The position numbers and the translations under genes are program-made. The notes under the pieces are model-generated. The model ran no database searches, was not told where the DNA came from, and saw nothing but the letters and a program-made list of their open reading frames with translations. Below are positions 1 through 8,000 of a DNA stretch of 59,675 bases, piece after piece. The stretch comes from CAYQQK01 sp964420065. GTDB lineage: Bacteria; Bacillota; Dethiobacteria; DTU022. The stretch lies in contig CAYQQK010000011.1 in assembly GCA_964420065.1 (NCBI GenBank), positions 1-59,675 of the forward strand, in the 5' to 3' direction. Numbering within the stretch: position 1 is the stretch's first letter; each line of letters begins with the position of its first letter.

Positions 1-78
1 ACCAGGTGATAAAGCCTTACAGGGTAAGTGTTTGTCAAAGAACGCAAATGGCTCATAAAGGAGAAAAAACAAATGAAA

Positions 79-176
79 ACCCTGGCCTATAGATACCCTG
101 GCCTATAAATTCTTGACATATGCCCGAAACGTGCTATAATGGTTATGGGCATAGGCCAATAACCATGGTTAGGCCA
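79..176 (+). promoter_or_regulatory. Consensus sigma-A promoter flanked by four copies of an 8-bp motif
   Basis: A -35 TTGACA at 113-118 and a -10 TATAAT at 135-140 are separated by 16 nt; both hexamers are perfect. The motif TGGCCTAT lies twice upstream inside a 13-bp direct repeat (79-91 and 95-107). Its reverse complement ATAGGCCA is at 151-158, and a variant TTAGGCCA at 169-176. GGTTAT (141-146) and ATAACC (159-164) also form an inverted repeat over the expected start of transcription. This looks like a multi-site operator for one regulator of the downstream DUF5320 and DUF134 genes. The regulator is not known; the DUF134 protein itself is a candidate. Confidence 0.7.
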
Positions 177-213
177 AGCCTGAAAGAAGAAGGAAAGGAG
201 GAGGTGAACGAAT

Positions 214-546
214 ATGCCAGGAGGCGATAGAACGGGTCCGGCGGGAGCTGGACCGGTGACCGGAAGAGGAATGGGTTATTGTACCGGCTTTGCCATGCCC
301 GGATATGCCCGTGGCGGGCCCGGGATGGGACGCGGCAGGGGCTTCAGACGTTCGTACTGTATGACCGGTTGGCCGGGATGGGCGCGTTTTGGAGGTACTT
401 TCCCACAAGGTTTTGCACCGTATCCCTATCAGGGCACGGCACCTGCAGTAAATGAAAAAGAGGTCTTGTTGAACCAGGCGGATTTTCTGCAAAAACAGTT
501 GGATCAGGTGCAGGCACGGCTAAAAAGTTTGGAAAAGCCCGAGTAA
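214..546 (+). CDS. DUF5320 domain-containing small Gly/Arg-rich protein
   Basis: A protein of 110 residues. It opens with the family hallmark PGGDRTGPAGAGPVTGRG, followed by a Gly/Arg/Met-rich middle and a C-terminal heptad-like helix (about residues 76-110, NEKEVLLNQADFLQKQLDQ) that probably forms a coiled coil. The start is set by a strong GGAGGAGGTG site about 8 nt before the ATG. Proteins of this family usually sit beside NifX-like and MinD/ferredoxin genes in anaerobes, and a broken second copy lies in just that setting at 54474-54727. The biochemical role is unknown; metal or cofactor handling is only inferred from neighbours. Confidence 0.85.
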   Translation: MPGGDRTGPAGAGPVTGRGMGYCTGFAMPGYARGGPGMGRGRGFRRSYCMTGWPGWARFGGTFPQGFAPYPYQGTAPAVNEKEVLLNQADFLQKQLDQVQARLKSLEKPE

Positions 547-567
547 TAAAGGATGGGAAAAGACTAA

Positions 568-612
568 CGATCTCACGGCACGCGAAAACGGTTTTCGTGT
601 GCCGTGAGATCG
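568..612. repeat. 22-bp inverted repeat, near-perfect hairpin
   Basis: Arms at 568-589 and 591-612 pair along 22 positions with a single mismatch that becomes a G-U wobble in RNA. The hairpin starts about 20 nt after the DUF5320 stop. The sequence after it (ATCTTAAAAC) has no T-run, so it is not a standard intrinsic terminator. It could stabilise or process the upstream mRNA, or separate expression of the DUF5320 gene from that of the DUF134 gene. Confidence 0.7.
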
Positions 613-916
613 ATCTTAAAACAAGCAAACTACAATCATTTATCGATCTCTTCGGAATTTCGAAAATACGCGCCAGGCATGATAAAATTACAGTGCCATT
701 CGGAATAAGGAAAGGGGTCGGTAAATATTAATTTATGGGCCTCTGCCGTCGAGGTGTTTGGGGCAAAGACTTGGCGCCATGAGAGGAAAAAGTTTTTAAG
801 TAAGAATGAAAAAGAGCATTGATGCGTGGACCGGTACGGAGGGGCGATTGACCTGCGGGTAAACAATTAGGTAAAAATGTAAAACCCATTTATATAAAAG
901 TAAAGCGAGGTGGCGT
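613..916 (+). other. Non-coding gap before the DUF134 gene, possibly a structured leader
   Basis: No convincing reading frame is present. Around 730-790 CCTCT and AGAGG can close a multi-branched fold that encloses CTTGGCGCCATG, so this may be a structured 5' leader. I could not match it to a known riboswitch consensus. The ribosome site GAGGTG precedes the DUF134 start at 917. Confidence 0.3.
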
Positions 917-1393
917 ATGGCGAGGCCGACAAAGTGGCGGCGCGTCGAGCATATCCCGAAGATAGAAAATTTTATACCATCGGGGCGGGAAACAACCGCA
1001 TTTGATCAAAACATATTGAAATTCGAAGAACTGGAAGCGATCCGGCTCAAAGACCTGGAGGGTTTGGAGCAGGAAAAATGTGCGGAAAAGATGAGAGTAT
1101 CCCGTCCGACATTTCAACGAATATTGCTTTCGGCGCGCGAGAAGGTTGCCGACAGCCTGATCAATGTCAAAGCAATCCGCATTGAGGGCGGTAATTTTAC
1201 GCGTAATATATGTTCAGCCCGATGTTATGAATGCGGGCATGAATGGAAGGAAAGCTTTGAAAACATGGAGCGGATTGCTTGTGGGGAATTTACTTGCCCG
1301 CGGTGTGGTTCGAGGTTTATTATATGCAACCGGGGCAAAAGGGGACAGTTTTGTCAAAATCATTGTCAGCGTCACAGGAGACGGGGTTACTGA
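917..1393 (+). CDS. DUF134 family DNA-binding protein
   Basis: A protein of 158 residues starting MARPTKWRRV, the usual opening of the DUF134 family. Residues about 34-75 (FEELEAIRLKDLEGLEQEKC, then SRPTFQRIL) form a sigma-70 region-4-like helix-turn-helix. The C-terminal part has four cysteines in two pairs (CYECGHEW and CPRCGSRF), so a zinc ribbon follows the helix-turn-helix; simpler family members lack this. The start has a GAGGTG site 6 nt upstream. It probably regulates its own neighbourhood, including the DUF5320 gene. The regulatory role is inferred from the fold. Confidence 0.85.
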   Translation: MARPTKWRRVEHIPKIENFIPSGRETTAFDQNILKFEELEAIRLKDLEGLEQEKCAEKMRVSRPTFQRILLSAREKVADSLINVKAIRIEGGNFTRNICSARCYECGHEWKESFENMERIACGEFTCPRCGSRFIICNRGKRGQFCQNHCQRHRRRGY

Positions 1394-1445
1394 TGTAAAA
1401 GTATTATTGGGAGCGCACGAATGCCCGGACCAAGGGGTGAAAGAT

Positions 1446-2264
1446 TTGGTCAGTTCCCTTTCCCTGGTTTGTATGACTGTTTCCTTCTTGCTTGCCGTTC
1501 TAGTTCCGGTGGGCCTGGTTGTCTATTTTTATCGCAAAGAGAAGATATCTTTAAGGGCGGTCCTAACCGGTGCCCTGGTGATGATCGTCTTTCAGTTTTT
1601 GACCCGGATTCCGCTTTTGACCTGGTTGGGCGGGCAGGCTTGGTTCCAGAGTTTATCCGGGAGAAGCTTTCTTTTTAGCGCGGTCCTGGTTGGTGGTCTT
1701 TCGGCGGGCCTGTTTGAAGAGACGGGACGCTACCTGGGGTTTCGTTATTTCCTGAAAAGGGAACGATCCTGGAAGAACGGCGTTGCTTTCGGAATCGGGC
1801 ATGGGGGTATCGAAGCCGTGGTTCTGGTCGGGCTGGGACAGGTCAACAACTTTGTGCTGAGTATGATGATCAACAGCGGTACTTTTGACAGTTTCATGGC
1901 GCCTCAGCTTGATGCTGTGGCAGCCGCGCAATTAAAAAGCCAGCTCACCGGCATCGCACCATTGCTGTTTCTCGCCGGAGGTCTGGAAAGGGTCATGGCG
2001 CTTGTAATTCAGATTGCCCTATCCCTGGTTGTTCTTTACGGGGTCATGAATCGGAAAATAGTTTATCTTGCCTATGCGATCTTGCTCCATGCCCTGGTCA
2101 ACGCGCCGACGATCATAATGGGGCAGCAGGAATTTGGCATCTGGGCGATCGAGCTTTATGTTTTGATCATGGCCATTGCTGCCGGCCTGTTCATCATCAG
2201 ATCCCGCACCGCTTTTGGATCAGACGGGGGTCCAGACGGGGGGATGTTTCCGCTGTCTGGATAG
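1446..2264 (+). CDS. YhfC family intramembrane metalloprotease-like protein
   Basis: A polytopic membrane protein of about 272 residues with 7-8 hydrophobic segments. It carries the glutamate-rich GLFEETGRY motif after the third helix, then FGIGHGGIEA and LLHALVNAP, which together supply the Glu and His residues typical of YhfC/CPBP-like membrane proteases. The TTG at 1446 is chosen because AAGGGGTGA (1432-1440) sits at proper distance; GTG at 1437 or ATG at 1473 are alternatives. The reading frame continues open back into the DUF134 gene, but that part has no family similarity. The substrate is unknown. Confidence 0.7.
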   Translation: MVSSLSLVCMTVSFLLAVLVPVGLVVYFYRKEKISLRAVLTGALVMIVFQFLTRIPLLTWLGGQAWFQSLSGRSFLFSAVLVGGLSAGLFEETGRYLGFRYFLKRERSWKNGVAFGIGHGGIEAVVLVGLGQVNNFVLSMMINSGTFDSFMAPQLDAVAAAQLKSQLTGIAPLLFLAGGLERVMALVIQIALSLVVLYGVMNRKIVYLAYAILLHALVNAPTIIMGQQEFGIWAIELYVLIMAIAAGLFIIRSRTAFGSDGGPDGGMFPLSG

Positions 2265-2284
2265 GCCTTTGAAAACGATTTGGC

Positions 2285-2334
2285 AAGACGCTAGAAACGT
2301 CCCCTTGTCCCCTGAAACGTCCCCTTGTCCCCTT
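2285..2334. repeat. Dispersed repeat, copy 1 (tandem unit) abutting the serpin stop codon
   Basis: Contains GACGCTAGAAACGTCCCC followed by TTGTCCCCT, then a second partial unit GAAACGTCCCCTTGTCCCC. The left 29 bp are identical to 3779-3807. Read on the minus strand the repeat begins directly at the stop codon of the serpin gene. It resembles short REP-like elements that occur in many copies in some bacterial genomes. Confidence 0.65.
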
Positions 2335-3619
2335 AGGGGTTGTTCACCGCCCCGACGAACAGGATCGTTTGGGTCAGGTTGTCGCGGATGACAAAACAGA
2401 AAGGGCGGTCCACGGTCATGGAAAATGTTAGAGGCATGCCGGTGCACCTGCATTCTCCTTCGGTTACTGCCGCCGCTTCGCTTCCCTCTTCGTTTACATC
2501 GATATAGGTCTTGTGCTTGACCTCACTCAAATATACGTTTTGCGTAGGGGTAACAGGGTACATTCCACTAAAATCGGCCTGATCAGGCTCAAAGGCTATT
2601 TCCATTCCCAAAGCTTGCAGGGCTTCGTTCACGGTTTTTTCATAGGCGAATTTGAACCGGGGCAGGCCCAGTTCCCCCTCCATGGTCCCGAAAGAGTCCA
2701 TCCATTCATTCCAATTTGTTTCGTCCAGTTGCGCGTAGAAATCAGGCAAGGATCGGCCTTCGCGGGGTAGAAAAACATACATACTGACCCGGCTTTCCTT
2801 CCCGTAGGGGAGGCTGACCGCCTGGAAAAGATCATTTTCCAGGTAGCTGTACTCTTCGGTTTTAAACATCAACAGGTGCTCTTTCGCACCGCCTGCGGTC
2901 GTAAACGGAACAGTACGGGTCATTTGCGGGTCAAACTTTTCGGACCAGTTGCCCTTGAAATAGATGGCGTTGATCAGGAACATGATCGTATTCGGGTGGA
3001 CCGGTTTCTTTACGATTTCCTCGATTTTACCACGAGTTTTTTCTTTTACCCAGTCGTTGATTCTGTCCGCCGCTTCGGGTCGAGCAAAATCCAGCTCCTC
3101 CACTACGGCTTGGTAGTACTGCTTGTTCCGGTTCAGAAAATCATCCTTGAACGATAGCCCCTCCCGGGCCCAAAGGGAATTGGCGATATCCAGCTCAACG
3201 GCGGGATCGGGATTAACCAGGATGCTGTGAAGGTCCAAATAGGCCCGGTTCTGTTCCTCCAGGTTTATGCCCTGCCATTCCAGGGTTTCCTGCATCGCCC
3301 GGGCGGTATCGGTAGCGGCGCCGTTGTAGAGCATGGCCAGGCAGAAGGAAATGCTTGCCGGTGAAATAAAAATGTTTTCTTTATCCTTGCCGGCCAACTC
3401 CCGGAACAGTTTCAGGCCGAACCGGGTGTTCGCCGCGGTCAGGTCCGGATCGACCTGCTCGGCTGGAGGAGGCAGGTTTCGTGCTTCCGCTTTTTTGCCG
3501 GGGAGGGAGGGAGGGGCGGGGGATGTGGTGGTGGTGCAGCCGGCCGCACCAAGCAGGGTGGCGATACACAGCAGCACGAACAGGATCGGAATTGTGGTCA
3601 TGGTTGACCTATTTTTCAT
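2333..3619 (-). CDS. Serpin family protease inhibitor, predicted lipoprotein
   Basis: About 428 residues, a full-length serpin preceded by a signal peptide with lipobox LGAAGC, so it is probably lipid-anchored outside the cell. Serpin core motifs include NIFISPASISFCLAMLYNGA, LINAIYFKGNW and the C-terminal DRPFCFVIRD. The hinge of the reactive loop reads EEGSEAAAVT, matching inhibitory serpins (Gly, Ser/Thr, then small residues). The loop then contains ECRCTGM, with two cysteines near the predicted scissile bond. The start is the ATG at 3619, 9 nt after a GAGGAG site; a longer frame upstream has no signal peptide. The target protease is unknown. Confidence 0.92.
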   Translation of the reverse strand: MKNRSTMTTIPILFVLLCIATLLGAAGCTTTTSPAPPSLPGKKAEARNLPPPAEQVDPDLTAANTRFGLKLFRELAGKDKENIFISPASISFCLAMLYNGAATDTARAMQETLEWQGINLEEQNRAYLDLHSILVNPDPAVELDIANSLWAREGLSFKDDFLNRNKQYYQAVVEELDFARPEAADRINDWVKEKTRGKIEEIVKKPVHPNTIMFLINAIYFKGNWSEKFDPQMTRTVPFTTAGGAKEHLLMFKTEEYSYLENDLFQAVSLPYGKESRVSMYVFLPREGRSLPDFYAQLDETNWNEWMDSFGTMEGELGLPRFKFAYEKTVNEALQALGMEIAFEPDQADFSGMYPVTPTQNVYLSEVKHKTYIDVNEEGSEAAAVTEGECRCTGMPLTFSMTVDRPFCFVIRDNLTQTILFVGAVNNP

Positions 3620-3698
3620 TCCATGTTCTCCTCTCAGATGGGTTTTGTTTCTTTCTTCCAACAACAAAGAGAGGCAGGCCGGCAAAAAAGTTCCCACA

Positions 3699-3736
3699 AA
3701 AAATAGCGGCTGACTTTGGCGATAAAATCAGCCGCT
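3699..3736 (-). terminator. Intrinsic terminator of the CO dehydrogenase cluster
   Basis: On the minus strand AGCGGCTGA pairs with TCAGCCGCT (arms 3728-3736 and 3705-3713, 14-nt loop) and is followed by ATTTTTTG. It lies 71-108 nt after the stop of the FAD oxidoreductase gene and upstream of the serpin, separating the two. Confidence 0.75.
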
Positions 3737-3778
3737 GCTGTAGCAATACCTGGAGAAACGAGATGGGATAAAGGACGT

Positions 3779-3807
3779 AAGACGCTAGAAACGTCCCCTT
3801 GTCCCCT
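3779..3807. repeat. Dispersed repeat, copy 2, abutting the oxidoreductase stop codon
   Basis: Identical over 29 bp to 2285-2313. Its right end touches the stop codon (TGA, 3807-3809 on the minus strand) of the FAD/NAD oxidoreductase gene, the same placement relative to a stop codon as copy 1. Confidence 0.65.
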
Positions 3808-5072
3808 CAAAGGTAGGTTACGGTCCCCCGCTTGAGCTGCTCCGCGTGGTACGGTGAAAGGGGTTGCCCGCCCAGGATCAGGTTGGTCAGTATTCCGGCT
3901 TTTCGTTCCATGCCGATAACAACATACCCGACCAGCAGGTTGTCCCGGAGCACTATTCTGGTATATTGCGGGTGACCATTTTGCTCCGTAGGGTAAGGAT
4001 GATCGAATATCTCGTAGGCAGGATCGTTTTCACCGGGTGAAACCAGCCCGGCCGCCATTACCGGCAGGCCGAGAATTTCCGTGGCGTTCATGCCGATGGA
4101 ACCCCGGTAGGTCAAGCTTTCCCCGGCCATGTTCGCTCCGGCGATTTTGCCCTGGGCGACCGCGTTTGGCCAGAGGGGGTGGGAGGCGAGTTCACCGGAG
4201 AGCAGGTCCCGGTACAGGGCGACATCACCGGCGGCGTAAATATGGGGCAGGTTGGTCTGCAACTTTTCGTTGACCGGTATGCCGCCGGCAACCTGTAATG
4301 CGCTTCCTTCAAGAAAAACGGTGGACGGCTGGACTCCTTTTCCGATCACCACCAGGCCGGCTTCCAGTTTTGTTCCATCGGTAAGGTTAACTCCTTCCAC
4401 CCCCGCAGCACCGCCGTCAATACGAGATATATCACTGTTTAGCCGTACCTGCACACCTTGTTCCTCCAGGTGTCGGGCGATCAAAGCCGCCCCCTGCGGA
4501 TCAAGCATTCGGGAAAGAACCTGGGCTGAAGTGACGACAAGGGTGGTTTTCAAACCAAGCTTGGACAGGGCGCAAGCGGTTCTTAAGCTGACCAGACCCC
4601 CGCCGGCGATTACTGCCCGGCGGTGTTTTTGAGATCGTTTTCTGATTGCTTCCGCATCATCGATTGTACGCAAAAAGTGGACGCCGGTAATCTCCCGGCC
4701 GGGAAAGTCCGGCTTGACGGGCGCCGCACCGGTGGCGATCAGCAGGCGGTCGAATCGCAGTTCTACTTTTTCCGGGACGGCGTTACCGGAAGGCACCTCC
4801 AACAGTAAAGTGTTCTCTCCCCGGATTGCAACCGCCCGGCCGTACAACAAGCGCAGCATGAAGTTGTCATAAAAACCTGTTTCGTGTAAGGAAAGCTGTT
4901 TTCGTTCGATCTCCCCGGCCAGGTAGTATGAAATAAGGGGGCGGTAATAGGGCAGGTGTTTTTCCGCACTGATCACAACTACCGGACCATCCGGATCGTG
5001 TTTTCGGATCGTCCCGGCGGCGGACAGCGCCGCCGGGCCTCCGCCTACAATGACGTATTTAACACTGGGCAA
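3807..5072 (-). CDS. NAD(P)/FAD-dependent oxidoreductase of the CO dehydrogenase cluster
   Basis: About 421 residues from a TTG start at 5072 that follows GGAAAGGTGG. It has an N-terminal FAD-binding Rossmann motif (VIVGGGPAALSAAG), the LLIATGAAPVKP strand, a second Rossmann motif for NAD(P) (VIAGGGLVSLRTA) and the FAD-contacting IYAAGDVALY motif. In the second motif Arg replaces the acidic residue common in NADH enzymes, which may favour NADPH. This is the rubredoxin/nitrite-reductase-type flavoprotein often encoded after cooF and cooS; it probably passes electrons from CO oxidation, through CooF, to NAD(P). The frame stays open well upstream, but the family begins at VKYVIVGGG. Confidence 0.88.
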   Translation of the reverse strand: MPSVKYVIVGGGPAALSAAGTIRKHDPDGPVVVISAEKHLPYYRPLISYYLAGEIERKQLSLHETGFYDNFMLRLLYGRAVAIRGENTLLLEVPSGNAVPEKVELRFDRLLIATGAAPVKPDFPGREITGVHFLRTIDDAEAIRKRSQKHRRAVIAGGGLVSLRTACALSKLGLKTTLVVTSAQVLSRMLDPQGAALIARHLEEQGVQVRLNSDISRIDGGAAGVEGVNLTDGTKLEAGLVVIGKGVQPSTVFLEGSALQVAGGIPVNEKLQTNLPHIYAAGDVALYRDLLSGELASHPLWPNAVAQGKIAGANMAGESLTYRGSIGMNATEILGLPVMAAGLVSPGENDPAYEIFDHPYPTEQNGHPQYTRIVLRDNLLVGYVVIGMERKAGILTNLILGGQPLSPYHAEQLKRGTVTYL

Positions 5073-5298
5073 GGTTACCACCTTTCCTTTCCGAGACAGC
5101 TGGCAGTTTATGGTACATATCCCCAGGATCCTAAATTTACCAATCCGGGCGCAGCGAAGAATTATGTTTTTGAGGCAACCCGGGTCAAACCCGAGGCTTT
5201 TCAGTCGCAACGCGCCTTCGGAAATGACATACAAGGTTGGTACTCTCCGGAACGGCCAAGTAAGCGCCGTCGGAGCCATACCCTGACGGCTGAAGGCA

Positions 5299-7170
5299 TC
5301 AGAGCCCCAATTTTTGCCGCTTGCCCTCGATATGGTTGACCATCAGTGCAGCGGCCTTGACCGGGTCGGTTTCAACGGCAAAGGCGGCTCCGATCACATC
5401 TTGGGCACCCTCCGTGAGCAGGGAGGCCACCTTGGCGCTTCCCAGCACCGGCGGCACGGTGCCGAGCACGGTAAGGATCCCCGAACCGATCACGTAGGCG
5501 CCGATACTGACCGCCTTTTCGGACATCCATTCCGGCGCGGCTCCCGCCAGGGGCAGGTCGCTGATATCCACTCCGAGAGCGTTGGCTACCGCGGCGGCCA
5601 TAACCAGGATCCGGCTGATATCAACGCAGGATCCCATGTGCAACACTGGCGGTATTGTTAGCGCTTCGCACAGGCCGCGCAGGCCGGGCCCCGCTTTTTC
5701 CGCCGCCTCCGGAAGAAGCAGACCGGCCTTGGCGCTGGCGATGGCGGCGCAACCGGTTTCGACGACCAGGATATCCTGTTTGATTAACTCCTCGGCCAGG
5801 GTAATGTGCCCAAAATCGTGCCGGATTTTGGGGTTGTTACAGCCAACGACGGCGGCAATGCCCTTGATCCGGCCATCCTTGATCGCCTCGAGCAGCGGAT
5901 CCAGGGAGCCGCCCAGTGCAGCCAGAATTGCCTCGACGCTGAACCCGGCGACAAATTCCATCCTTTCTGCGGGGATAAAGACCCGTTCCTTGTTTCTGCG
6001 TGGGAAGTTCTCCACGGCGGCGGTGACGATTTCCCCGGCCACCTCCAGCGCTTTGGCTTCACTGAAAGGGATGTGGCGGGCACCCGGAAACTTGGCCTTG
6101 GGCGAGGTGGAAATGATCAATGTGTGGTAGCAGGAGGCTGTTCCCGTCAGGGCGGGCATGATACACTGTACATCGACCACCACGGCCTCCACCGCCCCGG
6201 TAATGACGGCCAGCTCTTGCTGCAAAAAATTCCCCGCCACCGGCACGCCGTGACGCATCAAAAGCTCGTTTCCGGTACAACACATGCCGCAGACATTGAT
6301 CCGCTCCGCGCCTTTGGCGCGAGCCAGCTCCAGCATCTCGGGATCCCGGGCCGCCTGAACGATCATTTCTGAAAGGGTCGGTTCATGCCCGTGCACGATG
6401 ATGTTCACTTCATTTTCCTTCAAAACACCGAGGTTGCTGACACCCTTGACCGGCGTCGGGGTGCCGAACAAGACATCGGACAGTTCGGTGGCCCACATTG
6501 ACCCGCCCCAACCGTCGGATAAAGCCGCCCGTAAACCTTGCAGGATCAGATTAATATAGTCGGTGTCCACGCCGATGTGAGTGCGGTGCATGATCTCTAC
6601 AATTTCCCGGTCGATCCCGCGCGGTGTGATCCCCAGCCTGGCCCATATTTCCTTTCTTTTGGCCGGAAGACGGTTCACGAAATCGAGGCTTCCTTTTCTG
6701 GTACCAAATTCATCCATGGCCCGGGAGGCGATTTCGGCAGCCACGTCGGTCACCGGCCGGTCGTCGGTTGCAAGGTTCAATTCACGGGCCAGTGCCATCA
6801 ATTTTGTTTGATCCGTAATCAGGTAATCGGGGGCTTTTCCACGGGCGGCATGCAGCAGGGTTTCTACAATATCGCGTCCATGATCGGAGTGGGCCGCCGC
6901 TCCACCCGCGATGGCTCGGACCAGGTTGCGGGCGACGATGGTTTCGGCGGTCGCGCCACAGACTCCTTTGGTAGCTCCGTCGCCGAAAGGGTCGATCCGG
7001 CACGGTCCCATGTTACAATTACGGCAGCACAAACCCAGTAAACCAAAACCGCACTGCGGTTCCTGATCAACGAGGCGATCCCAAGCGGTAGGCAGGCCGG
7101 CCTGTTCGGCCCGGGAAAGCATGATCCGGGTAGCCCGGTCCACACTTTTTTCCATTTTCGTTTGGGGCAT
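5299..7170 (-). CDS. cooS: Anaerobic carbon-monoxide dehydrogenase catalytic subunit
   Basis: 623 residues, normal for CooS. It catalyses reversible CO oxidation to CO2 at a Ni-Fe-S C-cluster in the cytoplasm. The B/D-cluster cysteines are C40, C48, C49, C52, C57 and C71 (QCGFGLLGLCCRNCNMGPC). C-cluster candidates are H262 in HGHEP, C298 in CGMCCTGNE, C336 in VQCIMP, C443 in GCNNPK, C473 in ETGCAA and C514 in MGSCVD. All ligand positions appear intact. Between cooF and the flavoprotein gene it forms a CO-to-NAD(P) module; no acetyl-CoA synthase or CO-linked hydrogenase gene is nearby, so detoxification or reductant supply is likelier than carbon fixation here. Confidence 0.97.
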   Translation of the reverse strand: MPQTKMEKSVDRATRIMLSRAEQAGLPTAWDRLVDQEPQCGFGLLGLCCRNCNMGPCRIDPFGDGATKGVCGATAETIVARNLVRAIAGGAAAHSDHGRDIVETLLHAARGKAPDYLITDQTKLMALARELNLATDDRPVTDVAAEIASRAMDEFGTRKGSLDFVNRLPAKRKEIWARLGITPRGIDREIVEIMHRTHIGVDTDYINLILQGLRAALSDGWGGSMWATELSDVLFGTPTPVKGVSNLGVLKENEVNIIVHGHEPTLSEMIVQAARDPEMLELARAKGAERINVCGMCCTGNELLMRHGVPVAGNFLQQELAVITGAVEAVVVDVQCIMPALTGTASCYHTLIISTSPKAKFPGARHIPFSEAKALEVAGEIVTAAVENFPRRNKERVFIPAERMEFVAGFSVEAILAALGGSLDPLLEAIKDGRIKGIAAVVGCNNPKIRHDFGHITLAEELIKQDILVVETGCAAIASAKAGLLLPEAAEKAGPGLRGLCEALTIPPVLHMGSCVDISRILVMAAAVANALGVDISDLPLAGAAPEWMSEKAVSIGAYVIGSGILTVLGTVPPVLGSAKVASLLTEGAQDVIGAAFAVETDPVKAAALMVNHIEGKRQKLGL

Positions 7171-7226
7171 ATTGCTCCTCTCCTTTTTTAAAATAAATTT
7201 ATCCCGGTGCGAGCTTGCAACGATAG

Positions 7227-7727
7227 TCAGGAATTCCGGTTCCCAGCCTGGAAGTGAGTGAGGTATTCTTTTCTCTGTCCCTTGAGGTAAACCGGTATCT
7301 CTTCAAGGGTGATCGCCCTGGTCGGGCAAGCGCTGACGCAAGCCGGGATATCCAGATTCGGGCAACGATCGCACTTCAGTGCTATCTTTTTCTGCCGATC
7401 CCGGGTGATAACACCGAAAGGGCAGGTCATGACACACATCCAGCAGCCGATACAACGGTCGCGATCGTGAAGCACCAGCCCGGTCACTTCATCCCGCTGC
7501 AGGGCGCCGCTGATGCAGGCCTTGACACACCAGGGATCTTCGCAGTGACGGCACTGCAAAGGGAAATTGAACTCCGTCCCGGCTTCTACAAAGACCCGCG
7601 CCACCGGGGGTTCAACTTCAAAGATAACGGAGAACAGCGCCCTGGTTTCCGAATGCTCCACCGCGCAGGCCAGCTCGCAACTTTTGCAGCCCAGGCAGTG
7701 TTCAAGGTTGATCAGAATTTCTTTCAC
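7227..7727 (-). CDS. cooF: CooF-like four-cluster ferredoxin
   Basis: 166 residues with the polyferredoxin pattern: CLGCKSCELAC, CRHCEDPWCVKAC, CIGCWMCVMTCPFG and CDRCPNLDIPACVSACP. It should bind four [4Fe-4S] clusters and carry electrons from CooS to an acceptor, here probably the flavoprotein encoded downstream. The start is GTG, with AAAGGAGG 8 nt upstream. It is the first gene of the cluster and ends 56 nt before cooS. Confidence 0.93.
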   Translation of the reverse strand: MKEILINLEHCLGCKSCELACAVEHSETRALFSVIFEVEPPVARVFVEAGTEFNFPLQCRHCEDPWCVKACISGALQRDEVTGLVLHDRDRCIGCWMCVMTCPFGVITRDRQKKIALKCDRCPNLDIPACVSACPTRAITLEEIPVYLKGQRKEYLTHFQAGNRNS

Positions 7728-7803
7728 CAGTTCTGCCTCCTTTCAATTTGCTCTTGCCCATTATCTACTACGATCGGAGGGGGAATTCCTTCAAGCAAGT
7801 CAA

Positions 7804-7844
7804 AATATATTGAGTACACCCAACAGTGGGTCAACTTGAATCAA
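7804..7844 (-). promoter_or_regulatory. Predicted promoter/operator of the CO dehydrogenase cluster
   Basis: On the minus strand TTGACC (7829-7834) and TATATT (7804-7809) are 19 nt apart. Between them lies a perfect inverted repeat ACCCA-N4-TGGGT (7818-7831), and just upstream a 9-bp palindrome TTGAATCAA (7836-7844) that resembles a collapsed FNR/CRP-type site. The long spacer with an operator inside it fits a regulated promoter. No regulator gene lies beside it. Confidence 0.4.
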
Positions 7845-8000
7845 TCCTCTCGATATTGTAAAAGTTTAAGCAGGATTTATTTCTCCCTGGAGCCAAAATA
7901 ATCAAATGACCAGGCCGGACTTTATCCTTGTCGGTGCAGTCGCCAAAATTGGGATTAAAGTGGCGGGATGTCTAATACTATGATCGAAAGGGGTAGGGCC

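Noticed and set aside
547..916. Molybdenum-cofactor or other riboswitch before the DUF134 gene
   Set aside because: Only short stretches look similar; the required stems and conserved loops could not be assembled.
1164..1445. N-terminal extension of the YhfC-type protein
   Set aside because: It overlaps the DUF134 gene in another frame, has no family similarity, and a ribosome site at 1432-1440 supports a later start.
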